A stretch of 64,000 bases of DNA, taken from the NCBI RefSeq assembly GCF_040958095.1, contig NC_091219.1, positions 27,241,410-27,305,409 of the forward strand, written 5' to 3'. The number at the start of each line of letters is the position of its first letter. The stretch's first letter is position 1. Made by a program: the position numbers and the translations under genes. The stretch is from Procambarus clarkii. Taxonomy: Eukaryota > Arthropoda > Malacostraca > Decapoda > Cambaridae. Below the pieces are notes generated by a model that ran no database searches, was not told the DNA's origin, and saw nothing but the letters and a program-made list of their open reading frames with translations. Shown piece by piece: positions 22,301 to 31,720 of the stretch.

Positions 22301-25300
22301 CACTTACGAAAATTAAATTCACTTTCTTAACTTTGACAACCACCTCTTTTTTTTTTTTGTTGCATATGAATGTTCATGTATTATTGGACTCAATCTTTCA
22401 TTTGTATTTGGTGTACTTGTATCATTCATATATTTGTAATTTTGTAATTTGTGGAGTGAGATAACAATTTAAGTATCTATACTTTAAAAGAGAATGTGTC
22501 TGTCTGTCCAAAGTTGGAGGCCAGATGCTTTTTGCTAGGCTCACACCTTTGCATGGGAAACTGTCTAGGATATAGGATGAACATAGGCTACTCATGGTCG
22601 GCCTATGCTAAATACTTTTAAGAAATGTTAGTCTGTAACGTTCCTTCCTTTCCCTGTGCAATTTTCATGAAGTCTGAATTGAAATTGTGGATGCATTTTC
22701 TGTAGAATTTACTACGCATTTTCATAAACTGAATTCATATGGGTTACAGTGATGAAAATACTGAGTAGGAAAGATGCTTAGTGATGAAAATAGTGAGTAG
22801 TGAAGACAGTTATGGTGCTGAAGATAGTATATACAGTACAGTGAAAATAGTGTGTAGTGAAGATGTAAGAATTGGGGAGAGAAATGATGAGCACGGGAAA
22901 GATGAGGGAGACGGGGAACAGGGGAAAGATGAGGTAGAAAGGGAACAGATCAAAGATGAGGGAGAAGGGGAACAGGGGAAAGATGAGGGAAGAGGGGAAA
23001 CGGGGGAGGTTTAGGGAAGCAATATATATTTTTGATCTAAGGCCATTGTGTTGGCTCCTTAGGCACACTCCCTCTACCCAGAGACTGCATAAATCCAGCT
23101 TGGGTTAGTACAATTTTGTCCACTTCAATGCTGGTTATTTTTGTTCAGATCTGAAACCATTTGGAGGAAAGGAGACATGAAACATTTTTGTAATTCATCC
23201 CTGTATGACCTTCAAAATATACATTACACTAAACTGTACACAACATCTCCTTCAAGCAACACCTAGAATCAAATAGACTGACAAGTGTTATACAATGCTA
23301 GTCAGCATTCTTGCTTTCTTTTCAAGCTCCCTCAGTTGTGGCCAGTGTTGGCGAGGGAGCTCTTATGGTTTTATTCACCAGTTGATATTCATTTACACCT
23401 TTTACAGGATCTGCCATCTGGTGGCAATAGTAGCTGCACCAGTTCCCCGAGATGGAGTGACAGACGCCATCGTAGGTCTCATGATTATACGCCGTCATCA
23501 GTTTCTTCAGGTGCTGCATATACATCAGCACCTTCAGCCTACACACAGGTACCGATGTTGGTACATTTTAAGCATCTGTGGTGATGGCACGGACAATGTT
23601 GGGATTAGACTATTCACTCACTGAATGAAAGCTTGGTGTATTCTGCTTTTCCTCAACTCTGAGATGTACCTTCCACAATACATTTTAGTAATAGAAATGT
23701 ATTACGAGTGCTTACATTTAATGTTATTACATATCTCCAAATTTCTGTACAAGGGAAATGAGAAGTGCTTGGCTGGAGTAGTGAAGATGCATGGTATGTG
23801 AACCTTGGAACAGGTATGGTATTTCTCTACTGCACAAAAGCCTTCACACTTCTCTATATCCACACTGACACATTCATTTCTGGGATACGATCATCTTTTG
23901 CTCTCAAATTATATGACAAATTAATAATTTTTAAGATCCAAATGTTTGCTTTTCTTGTAATATTTTTATTATGGTATCACCGAGTGTTGAAACAAATCCC
24001 TGGTAGTTAATAACTGTACTCACCTAGTTGTACTTGCAAGGGGGGAATGGATGTGTCCAGCGAGCCACTGCCCAAACTTGCTGAGCTTGGCCTAGTTTGG
24101 TGCAACTAATAATGGCTTCTAAGATATTCACTGCTGTACAGATGCCAGGATCAATACTGAAGTGAGGTCTAGGTTAATCCAAAAATATGACTTATTTACT
24201 GTTCAATATTATTATTATTATTTGTTTAATGTTTTGAGTTTTGTTATCAGATGTGTTAAAAGCTTTGATTAGATTGTAGAGAGAACTGCTTCAAAGATTG
24301 AGACAGATGAGGGACTGGGTACAGGGAAGATACATAGTGTTGACTCAAGGTGTCAGCAGGCAACCTTCTGATACAGGTCATACATGTCTAAAAAAAAAAA
24401 AAAAAAAATTGTAAATCATGATACAGTACTGTATATCGGTATCTATCCACATTATTATGCCCAGCACCTTCTGGCAACTGTTCTTGATGCCAAACTCCTG
24501 CTGACAGCTGTTATTGATGCCAAGCTCCTGCTGGCAGCTGTTATTGATGCCAAGCTCCTGCTGGCAGCTGTTATTGATGCCAAGCTCCTGCTGGCAGCTG
24601 TTATTGATGCCAAGCTCCTGCTGGCAGCTGTTATTGATGCCAAGCTCCTGCTGGCAGCTGTTATTGATGCCAAGCTCCTGCTGGCAGCTGTTATTGATGC
24701 CAAGCTTCTGCTGGCAGCTGTTATTGATGCCAAGCTCCTGCTGACAGCTGTTATTGATGCCAAGCTTCTGCTGGCAGCTGTTATTGATGCCAAGCTCCTG
24801 CTGGCAGCTGTTATTGATGCCAAGCTCCTGCTGGCAGCTGTTATTGATGCCAAGCTCCTGCTGGCAGCTGTTATTGATGCCAAGCTCCTGCTGGCAGCTG
24901 TTATTGATGCCAAGCTCCTGCTGGCAGCTGTTATTGATGCCAATCTTCTTTGGTGCCATAGCTCTTATCAATACTGCACTTGTTTCTGACACAACACTTG
25001 TCTGATATCTCAACTTCTCTGCACCCCTATTTCTTCTATTCATCTGTGTCTAACAGTACTAGTCACTAAACATTTACTTTATGTATTTGCTGTGTGGTGA
25101 ATTCGTATTGAAACAAACTGTTTCTCGTTTGTATTTGCCGTTTGTCTATCTCATTACCCTGTGTGAAGCTCCCTCTTTAGCTAGGAGGATAGGAGACAAA
25201 CTAAGTGCATTCTATATATATACCGGTAAGTGTTCTATGAGCACTGTCTATAGGGACAAATTAGGCATCTGTTTTTGCATCTATAGCATGAAAATTAGGC

Positions 25301-27103
25301 ATCTGTTTTTGCATCTATTGCATGAAAATTAGGCACTAGTAATTATGCATGTGGCTTATTACTTTCTAATGTTCTGGAACTGCATGATAGTGTTGGCATC
25401 CCTGCTTTGTACTGTGTGGCTCTACCCCTCGAGCATACATCAATCGGTAGTCCGAGTAAAATCTCAGTAGATGACCTGCAGGTACCTGTAGGATAACTTA
25501 CTCTATAATCTGGCTATAATCTTATGTATTTGATGCACTATTCATAACTCATTATTTTCTCATCTACAGAATCACTTCCATCTTAGAATGGCTTAAAAAC
25601 TTGCGATGAAGACAAGTTCTTTCGTAAGACAACTCTAACAAACCTGGTTTCTTTCTGGTGTGGGTGGGGGGTGCGGTGGTGATGGTTGGGCTGTGGTGTG
25701 TTGCTGCTGTGGTTGGCTGCCAGGCACGAGGCAGCTGTGTGGTGCCTGTGGTGCTTCCCGAGACAGCTCTGCACCCTATTTGTCGTGTGTTTGCATGCTC
25801 CTCACTATTAAGGTTTTCCTTATCCCTTTATAATATTGATCTGTAAATTGATGCATATTTGATCATTTTAAGTGTCTATTTTATTTGCGTTTGTATAACA
25901 TTCTTAATTAAATTTATTGCATCTATATAACATTTCTGTATGGAAAGTTTTGTTAATATATATTTGTTTTTTTGCTCATTATGTAGAAAGTCCTGTAAAA
26001 TCAAAACAAATATGTACAAAAAGACAAGTATTAAATTCCAGTGTAGCTAATTTTTGGCAAATTTGAGATGTGGAAATGAAAAGTAGAGTCTGTGGGTAAC
26101 CAGGGATCGGAGCAGCGGTCCCTCGGCGACCGGGAGTCTGCTACACTTGCTCAGCTGGCCACCCTGGAGGATGAACTACGCACACTCCGCCTGGCCACAG
26201 CCATCCACCACACACTGCATGAGGGAGGTGAAGGCGGTGCGGCTGGAATAGCTCAAGGTAAAATAATCATGCATTGTCTCAGTTTTAGTTTGGTCATTTA
26301 TTATTATTGTCTAATTTTTATCTTAAATGTAGCTCTGTAAGTTCTTATACTGTACCTGTAACTATTTGTAACAGAGTAATTGACATTGTTACTTTGCAAT
26401 ATTGTAGTAATGCCTTATGTTGCACCTAACAAATTTGTTGGTTTTAGGTGTTGGTCGTGTCTCAGCTGAGTACATGGAGGGCCTTTGCACACAATTACGA
26501 GAAAGTGAAGTTTCGAGGTGGCAGCTGCATGACCAGTGCACACGCTTGGAGCGCCTTGTAAATGTTCTTCGCAAGAAAGTGAATGGTCTAAGTGCTATAG
26601 AGCCAAATACACGACAGGATGGCACAAAGCTGACATTGGTTGACCTCACTGTTCATGGTCCACCTACTGAAGGATCTCCTAACTCAGGACAGCGCAATCC
26701 TGCTGCATCAACCTCCTCAGAAGGGGAGCCAAAGGATAGTCTGTCATCCCTAGAGTCTGTGGAGACTGCTTCAGCTTCATCATGGAGGAGAGGAGACGTG
26801 CCCAATACCTCAAATCATTCTTCAACAAACTTGCATTCGAGTTATGTGTTGCATCACACCACCAGTCCTCTATCCACCCTCAATCCCAGCCATAACAATC
26901 ATGCCAATCTCATTCATTCCACAACAGTGCAAGCCAGTCCAGTTCAGGTTATCCCTGTTCATTCAAATCAATCTAGCCTATCTACATCCTCAGGTCACAC
27001 ACCTAGTGCCTCCCCGCATCATCACCGACAACAGGGAACAAGTGAGAGAGATTCCAGGCATATTCCTGGAGTAACCATCGTTGGGCCTATTACTGAACTT
27101 TGA
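13336..27103 (+). CDS. MIPOL1: MIPOL1-like coiled-coil protein, 8 coding exons, 742 residues
   Basis: Exons: 13336-13385, 16268-16420, 19247-19360, 19731-20509, 21979-22160, 23408-23548, 26104-26257 and 26448-27103. Phases fit at all seven junctions and the total is 2229 nt ending in TGA. Residues 1-307 are Ser/Pro/His-rich and probably disordered. Coiled-coil blocks lie at about 308-358, 366-407, 484-518 and 534-570. Three blocks resemble vertebrate MIPOL1: AQKVRDEAMMARIKLANEER (375-394), LEDELRTLR, and RLERLVNVLRKKV (557-569), which is nearly identical to the family C-terminal block. The vertebrate protein is about 440 residues, so N and C termini are extended. MIPOL1's molecular role is poorly known; it is reported as nuclear and linked to limb patterning and tumour suppression. 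The start ATG has a good context (GACCATGG). The acceptor before exon 7 is weak, so an exon could be missing in intron 6. The C terminus ITEL fits a class I PDZ ligand. Confidence 0.88.
13505..13580. repeat. CR1-related 3' tail stub
   Basis: GGATGAGAGCTATGC...TGGTGTCCCATCT matches 30215-30245 in the composite LINE region. It lies in MIPOL1 intron 1. Confidence 0.5.
14249..14402 (+). mobile_element. Tigger/pogo-type transposon end (solo terminal region)
   Basis: It begins CAGTGACACCTCGGCTTACG after TA, the typical pogo target. The next 150 bases match the end region of the transposase copy at 51227-51506 (GAATCGGGTTAC, TTTGCCTCGGGAAA, TATGCGTATG). No transposase or second end is visible nearby; a SINE abuts it. 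Confidence 0.75.
14403..14592 (-). mobile_element. tRNA-derived SINE, family B
   Basis: On the minus strand: CAGCTGAGTGGACAGCGC (A-box-like), then CCGGGTTCGATCC (B box), then GGCAGTTTCTTTCACCTGATGG and a conserved body with GTTAGACAGCTGCTACAGG. A second copy lies at 34478-34665. Confidence 0.8.
14593..16267 (+). other. MIPOL1 intron 1, unique part
   Basis: This is ordinary AT-rich intron. I see no further repeat or exon that I can support between the SINE and exon 2. Confidence 0.5.
16268..16420 (+). CDS. MIPOL1: MIPOL1 coding exon 2 (residues 17-68)
   Basis: TTATTCTAG|GGACGG to CACAA|GTGAGT, phase 2 on both sides. It encodes a Pro/Ser-rich stretch (STPPVPRPRKSSSLSLSS) ending in a His-rich run. 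Confidence 0.8.
16493..16628. mobile_element. Hairpin MITE in MIPOL1 intron 2
   Basis: The left arm AGAAATCACATTAACGTAAT...GAGCCACGAGGA pairs with the right arm TCCTCATGGCGCC...CATCACGCTAATGGGATTTCT, about 53 bp each with mismatches. Its end resembles sequence at 40018-40045 (GATGCATCACGCTATTGTGATTTCT). It starts about 70 bases after the exon 2 donor. Confidence 0.65.
16855..17410. repeat. ATCATTATC/AATATC low-complexity array with an embedded LINE/SINE 3' stub
   Basis: Long runs of ATCATTATCAATATC-type sequence occupy the intron. At 17172-17242 the run is broken by CTGCCCAAAACGCTACGCGTACTAGTGGC...CTTGTATATATTTAAAA, the same stub as at 21648. Long open frames here are compositional. Confidence 0.85.
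18290..18900. mobile_element. Two tRNA-derived SINEs (family C) head to head
   Basis: From the centre (about 18598), GCAGCAGGATGCAGCTTCTG...CCTTTTTAAGACTGCTCA runs outward in both directions. It is followed by GCCTAGTTGATTGTGCTACGG and a B-box-like GGTTCGAGACC (left copy, minus) or GATTCGAGACA (right copy, plus). The arms are almost identical for about 75 bp. A pre-mRNA of MIPOL1 would contain a long double-stranded stem here (intron 2). Confidence 0.8.
19247..19360 (+). CDS. MIPOL1: MIPOL1 coding exon 3 (residues 68-106)
   Basis: AATTTTAG|CAAGAG to GACAG|GTGAGT. It encodes SSRGHHGMQRAPSLDSATHR and a Ser/Arg-containing end. The coding frame is open and both splice signals are strong. Confidence 0.8.
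19731..20509 (+). CDS. MIPOL1: MIPOL1 coding exon 4 (residues 106-366)
   Basis: TGGTTTGCAG|TGAAAC to ATAGCAG|GTACTG. It has a long low-complexity segment (Ser, His, Pro) and then the first coiled coil with LEVQWRFIQTLVAELNAT and NRKLMAELHQAKMDVQVLK. Confidence 0.9.
20510..21647 (+). other. MIPOL1 intron 4, no feature seen
   Basis: The coding frame stops shortly after the donor. I see no recognisable element up to the stub at 21648. Confidence 0.5.
21648..21715 (+). mobile_element. Short LINE/SINE 3'-end stub with poly(A)
   Basis: GCTACGCGTACTAGTGGCTG, ACAAGAATGTAACAACTC, TTGTATATATTT and then a run of 13 A. It is identical over about 50 bp to 17185-17242 and related to 8466, 42880 (-) and 43310 (-). 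Confidence 0.75.
21979..22160 (+). CDS. MIPOL1: MIPOL1 coding exon 5 (residues 366-426)
   Basis: CTTTTCAG|AGATGG to GAACAA|GTATGA. It encodes the most MIPOL1-like block, AAQKVRDEAMMARIKLANEE, followed by RDAALTHSRVMMERL and a Gly/Pro linker. Confidence 0.92.
22870..23012 (+). repeat. Purine-rich imperfect tandem repeat in MIPOL1 intron 5
   Basis: Copies of GGGGAACAGGGGAAAGATGAG and variants make a nearly pure A/G strand of about 140 bases, which could form triplex DNA. Confidence 0.7.
23408..23548 (+). CDS. MIPOL1: MIPOL1 coding exon 6 (residues 427-473)
   Basis: TTTTACAG|GATCTG to ACACAG|GTACCG, 141 nt, phase 0 at both ends, so it could be a cassette exon. It encodes a Ser/Arg/Tyr-rich linker (SSPRWSDRRHRRSHDY), not a coiled coil. 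Confidence 0.75.
24478..24947. repeat. Minisatellite, 30-bp unit (TTATTGATGCCAAGCTCCTG...), about 15.6 copies
   Basis: Very homogeneous: only CTCCTG/CTTCTG and GGCAG/GACAG variants. All frames appear coding because 30 is divisible by three. It lies in MIPOL1 intron 6, between exons 6 and 7. Confidence 0.96.
24948..26103 (+). other. Rest of MIPOL1 intron 6
   Basis: Contains a short direct repeat (AAAATTAGGCATCTGTTTTTG, 21-base spacing block at 25260-25330) and a GTG-rich patch at 25650-25750. I found no exon encoding the missing middle of the vertebrate MIPOL1 coiled coil. Confidence 0.4.
26104..26257 (+). CDS. MIPOL1: MIPOL1 coding exon 7 (residues 474-525)
   Basis: AACCAG|GGATCG (weak acceptor, no clear pyrimidine tract) to GCTCAAG|GTAAAA. 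It encodes ESATLAQLATLEDELRTLRL, matching the MIPOL1 segment before the last coiled coil. Confidence 0.8.
26448..27103 (+). CDS. MIPOL1: MIPOL1 coding exon 8 (residues 525-742, stop TGA)
   Basis: GGTTTTAG|GTGTTGG opens VGRVSAEYMEGLCTQLRE and the terminal MIPOL1 block RLERLVNVLRKKV. A Ser/His/Pro-rich tail of about 170 residues, absent from the vertebrate protein, ends GPITEL. Confidence 0.9.
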
Positions 27104-27964
27104 CTATCAAGTGAAAATTTTATCTAATGTTAACAATGTCTGTTGAAACACCTTCATTTTAAGTACAGTACGAGAGTATGAATAATAATAATGTTCGATT
27201 TTCAACGCAACACTCTTATTTAATGATGACACTTTCTTGTGAGGAATTTACTCCAGTTTTTTATTTTTGGGTAGTAAAATGTTAGAATGTTTGCGTAGAG
27301 TATATTATGTTCTCGCATAACTATCAGCAGAACTCTCCGTCCTCTTGTACTTATGTGTGTGTGATACACAGTACATGCCTTGCAATTGTTAAAGTTGTTG
27401 GTTTCCTAATGCGGTGCTTTGTGACCCTGTATGGAGGTCTCTGTTGTAGCGTTCTTCTCAAGAGAGTGATCAAAAACCCTAAAGCAAGTGTCACGTTTGA
27501 ACAAACCTGGCTCGGCCAATGTTGCCACCTAATGCATGGCAGTGACCCCTAACCTCATCCCTCCCCCCACACACACACACACACACACACTCAAACACAC
27601 TTGAGCCAGTACACAACAAGGAAAGATCTAGTCTTAATCTCAATCCCATGAATTTTTATCAATATTTTAGTAATTTCGTTAGCTAGTTAATTATTAATTC
27701 ACAAATGGCTATGATATAAGGTATTAAAAATAATAGTTCAAAATACCCTATATTGTTTGCAGTTTACACACCACATGAGTAAATGAAATTTCTCAAATAT
27801 TATGTAGGTGTTTTTTAACCAGTTTTATTTAGTGTATGGTAATAACTTGGTCTTATAGCAAGAGTAAACCTATAATCAGCATCATGAATATTCAGCTTAA
27901 AGAATTCTTTAATATTTCTGGTAATTCATAATTATTAGTATGGTCCAGATTAGATAGGTTAGGC
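27104..27964 (+). other. Presumed MIPOL1 3' UTR and downstream sequence
   Basis: AT-rich with a CA microsatellite at 27570-27600. I saw no AATAAA close after the stop, so the transcript end is not placed. Confidence 0.4.
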
Positions 27965-28880
27965 TATCCTCATGTTGCATCTACAGTCTCTCCTGTTGCA
28001 TCTATAACTTTTCATATTGGATTTACAACCTCTCATGTTGCATATCCAGCCTATCTTTTTGCATCTGCAACCACTAATATGCATCTACGGCAATTCATGG
28101 TGCATCAAGAGCCTTACATGTTACATCTACAACCTCTCATATTGAATCTACAGCTGCTTGTGTTATACCTACAGCCTCTAGTACACATCTGTAGCCATGT
28201 GTTAATTACAGCCACTGTGTTGCATCTACAGCCTCTAATATGCATCTACTGCCACTTGTAGATACTTTTGATATCGTTCGCCTTATGCATTTTTGTTCTC
28301 GTATTGGCATTCTTGGTGATATTTAGCGCCCTCTGATTATTTCGCACTTTGATGGTGCTACATAGCCTTCCCGGTTTGGTGCCTTCTTTTGATAATTACC
28401 TTACCTTACTGCCACTTGTATTGCACCTAGTCTCTTAGTATGCATCCACAGTCTTAGTATGCAGACACAGTGTTGCATCTACAGCCTCGATTATTGCAGC
28501 CAGAGCCTTTTGTGCACATTATATCCTCTAAAGTTGCATCTACAGCCTCTTGTGTGGCATCGTCAGCCTCTAGTAGATGCCAAACTAGAGGTTGCCACAC
28601 CTTAAGGTTGCTTCTACACCACTCATGATCCATCTACAGCCTCTCATATTGCATCTATAGTGTCACGTGTTGTATCTATTGCCTCTTGTGTGGCATCTAC
28701 AGCCTCTTGTGTGGCATCTACAGCCTCTTGTGTGGCATCTACAGCCTTTTGTGTGGCATCTACAGCCTCTCATATGGCATCTATAGTGTCTCGTGTTGTA
28801 TCTACTACCTCCCGTGTAGTATCTACAGCCTTTTGTGTGGCATTTGAATTCCGTTGTAAGATCTACTCTCTTGTGTTGTC
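27965..28880 (+). repeat. Degenerate tandem repeat, unit about 21 bp (GCATCTACAGCCTCTTGTGTG)
   Basis: TGCATCTACAGCCTCT-type units are scattered and diverged from 27970. They become regular at 28660-28850, where several are near identical. The array is interrupted by a LINE stub at 28261-28406. Confidence 0.85.
28247..28420 (+). mobile_element. 146-bp LINE 3' stub with 14-bp target duplications
   Basis: TACTGCCACTTGTA flanks the insert at 28247-28260 and 28407-28420. The insert (GATACTTTTGATATCGTTCG to AATTACCTTACCT) is nearly identical to the complement of the 3' end of the RNase H LINE at 48379-48525. It is a severely 5'-truncated insertion. Confidence 0.93.
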
Positions 28881-29680
28881 TCTACAGCCTTTTAAGCAAG
28901 ACAAGGGTATATGTTTAATTAGACCACTGAGTCTTAACTGCAGTGATGGTTTGTACATTGAGGTAAGGAGTAGCGGGAATGATAAACATGCAGTGTGCAT
29001 GAGCCGGGGTTATTTTGTGGTGCGTATGCTGGAAAGTACTTTCAGTGGATTGATAGAGAAGCACTTGAGTTGTATGCCTATATAAAACATGTTTCTAAAG
29101 TGAAGGCAGCATATCAACTTTTAAAATTCTTTGATTTATAAGTATGGTACATAAACTTTTATTAGATTTTTGTGTACCACTTATAATGTATTTGTTTAGA
29201 TCATTTACTTGACTGTTTTGTCCTAGAGTCTTAGATTAACTCGTGAAATTTTGAATTAGTTTTATTTAACTGTAGATAAATACATCATGTTATGATACAT
29301 AATAAGTATTCTGTTCTGAATATTAATCCTCAAAGTTCAGTTATCATATTGATTTATGGGGCAATATGGCAATCATTATAGATTGATTTATACTTCTATT
29401 GTCTAGGTTTTACATTAATGATGCTAATATGGATATAATGGCTCTCTATGGGTGTAGTGAAGTTTACCTTGACCCCATGAAAACTCCTGCTATCGTTTCG
29501 TGATTGCGTGCTTTGCAAAAGCAGTTATTGTGGCAAATATTTCTTTGCCAATGTGGTAATTATCGTGGTATAAAATTCCATTATAGTTACAATAAATGTA
29601 TACTGATTTATGTTCATATGGTTTTCAGAACTCTATATGGTAGTAATGAAGTATACCAAGTCAACCAATCATTATTTGAA
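28881..29680. other. AT-rich stretch, no feature seen
   Basis: No repeat family, exon or structure that I can support. Confidence 0.4.
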
Positions 29681-29990
29681 AATAAGAATAAAGGAACAAC
29701 AGAAGGGCTATTGACCCATACTCGGCTTTTAACCCATGCTCCTCTTTTCATCAGGGATTAAAGAGAAGTTGTTTCGTATGGACCAATAGGCCCTCTGCAA
29801 TTTCCTTAGTTCATATTGATACATATATTTATTCATTCATTGATTCATTTACTCATTGATATATACATTGATACATTCATTTATTTGATAGATAAATTCA
29901 TACATTCTTTCATTCCTAAGTATTGAATCATTCATCATTTATTGACACATACATTCATTGATATATTCATACATATGATCATCTAAACAT
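29680..29990 (+). repeat. CR1 tail stub and ATTCATTGATA-type simple sequence
   Basis: 29685-29765 (GAATAAAGGAACAACAGAAGGGCTATTGACCCATAC) matches the CR1 3' ends at 60150 and 60935. After it come imperfect ATTCATTGATTCATTTA repeats to 29990. Confidence 0.55.
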
Positions 29991-30065
29991 CTGAGGTTAA
30001 CATTGAGAGTGTAATTACCTAAGTGTAGATGATGAGTCACAATAACATGGCTGAAGATATGATGA

Positions 30066-30192
30066 CTCAACCACACATCAGAAAGTGAAGAAATGATGTT
30101 TCGCTCCGTCCTGGACCGTTATCAAGGCTTGTAAAAATGAAACGACGATCGAAATGTCGTCACTTATTCACTTTCTGATGTGTGGTTTGGGC
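30066..30192. mobile_element. Second copy of the SINE-like hairpin element
   Basis: CAACCACACATCAGAAAGTG at the left and CACTTTCTGATGTGTGGTT at the right form inverted arms, with CCGTCCTGGACCGTTATCAAG between, as in the MGST1 intron copy at 3131-3336 but more diverged. Confidence 0.7.
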
Positions 30193-30209
30193 ATCTTACC
30201 TAAGTGTAA

Positions 30210-31720
30210 TAACAGGATGAGAGCTATGCTCATGGTGTACCATCTTACCGGTAGTTTTTGTCACGTGATGCTTTGATGCTACTGATGGTTTTGGCCTCCC
30301 ACCACCACTTGGTCCAACCGTCTGTCACTCTGTTTGCAAAAGGGAATTTTCTAAAAAAAAAAAAAAAAAAAAATCTGGGCAGCTTTGTTTTCTTAGTTTG
30401 AATCTATGACCACTTGTTCTTGAAGTTGCAATTTTCAAGAATTCTTCTTCGTCAATTTTGTCAATTTCTGTTATTTTGTACGTAGTGATCATATCACTTC
30501 TTTTTCTTCTATCTTCTAGCTTTGGTATATTTAGCACCTCTTGCTTTTCCTTGTAGCTCTTATTTCTCAGTTCTGGAAGACATTTAGTTGCATGTCTTGC
30601 ATTTTTCCTGTTTATTGATGGGCTTCTTGAGATATCAGGACCATACACCTGCTGCTTATTCCAATTTTAGTTTCACAAAGGTTGTGAACAATTTCTTTAA
30701 TATTTTGCCATCTATGTATTTAAAAGCAATTTTGAATTTGGAAAACATAGTATAGGTTCCTTGCACAATGTTTATGTGGTCCTCAAGTGACAGTTGTCTC
30801 TCCAGAACCTCCTCTAGCTCTCTCTTGTTTATTGGAGTTAAAGCCTTTTCACGTAATTTGTAGGTTGTGTGTCCTATTTTATTCCATATTCCATAACATG
30901 GCATTCATTCACATTAAATTCTATTTGCCAAGTGTTGCTCCATACTTATTTTGTCCAGGTCTTCTTGAAGGCCACAAGAATTGTCAAAGCGTCTTATCTC
31001 CCCTAGTAGCTTGGCATCATCAGCAAACATATTCATTTAATTCTGTTTTCCTTCTGGTAGATCATTTATATAGACAATGAACATTACTGGTGCTAGAACT
31101 GAACCCTGTGGTACACCACTAGTAACATTTCTGGCATGGGTAGTGTGTGTGTGTTGCTGACAGCGAGCTCTGGCATTGATTTTGTAGGTGGTAATCATGT
31201 CTCTCCTAACTCTTCTGTCTTCCAATGATGTGAGATATAATTTTAGTAGCTTTTCCTTATAACTCATACCTCTCGGCTCCAGGAATAGCTTGGTGTTGTA
31301 CCTCTGAAATTTTTCTTTGTCTGGTTTTTGACTAGGAATGGACTCCATACTTGAGCTGCATAATCCAGAATTGGTACAAGGCTCTGAATGGTACATGGTA
31401 CATACATGGTACAAGGCTCTGAATGATTCCTTGCACAAGTTCTAAAAGCAGTTCTTATGTTGGCCAACCAAGTATATGCTACTGATAATATCCTTTTGAT
31501 GTGGGGTGTCAGGGAACAGGTTCAGTGTGATAACAATCCTCAGATCTTTCTACCTGATTCTTGAAGGATTTCATCCTCCAATTGGTACCTTGTGTCCAGC
31601 CTCCTGCTACCTACCACAATTTTCATTATTTTTCACTTAATTGAGTTAACCTCTAGTAGCCATTTGTTGGTATATGATGGTAGAATGCTTTCAGGATGAG
31701 GCCAGTGGCTGTAAAATTTA
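30210..31720 (-). mobile_element. Composite of two CR1-type LINE fragments
   Basis: Read on the minus strand from 31620: LDTRYQLEDEI, LANIRTAF, VPILDYAAQVWSP and RRVRRDMITTYKI are the C-terminal part of one CR1 copy. At about 31165 the frame switches to NVTSGVPQGSVLAP and IVYINDLPEG, then FADDAKLL: reverse-transcriptase motifs B and C of another copy. It then runs through a thumb region with stops to RKRSDMITTYKITEIDKIDE and a tail at 30210-30330. The order B-C after a C terminus shows a junction of two insertions. Both are decayed. Confidence 0.75.

Noticed and set aside
22778-23068. Frames on both strands
   Set aside because: Purine-rich tandem repeat in MIPOL1 intron 5.
24378-25043. Frames of 162-221 codons, e.g. 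repeated NNSCQQELGI
   Set aside because: Read-through of the 30-bp array inside a MIPOL1 intron.
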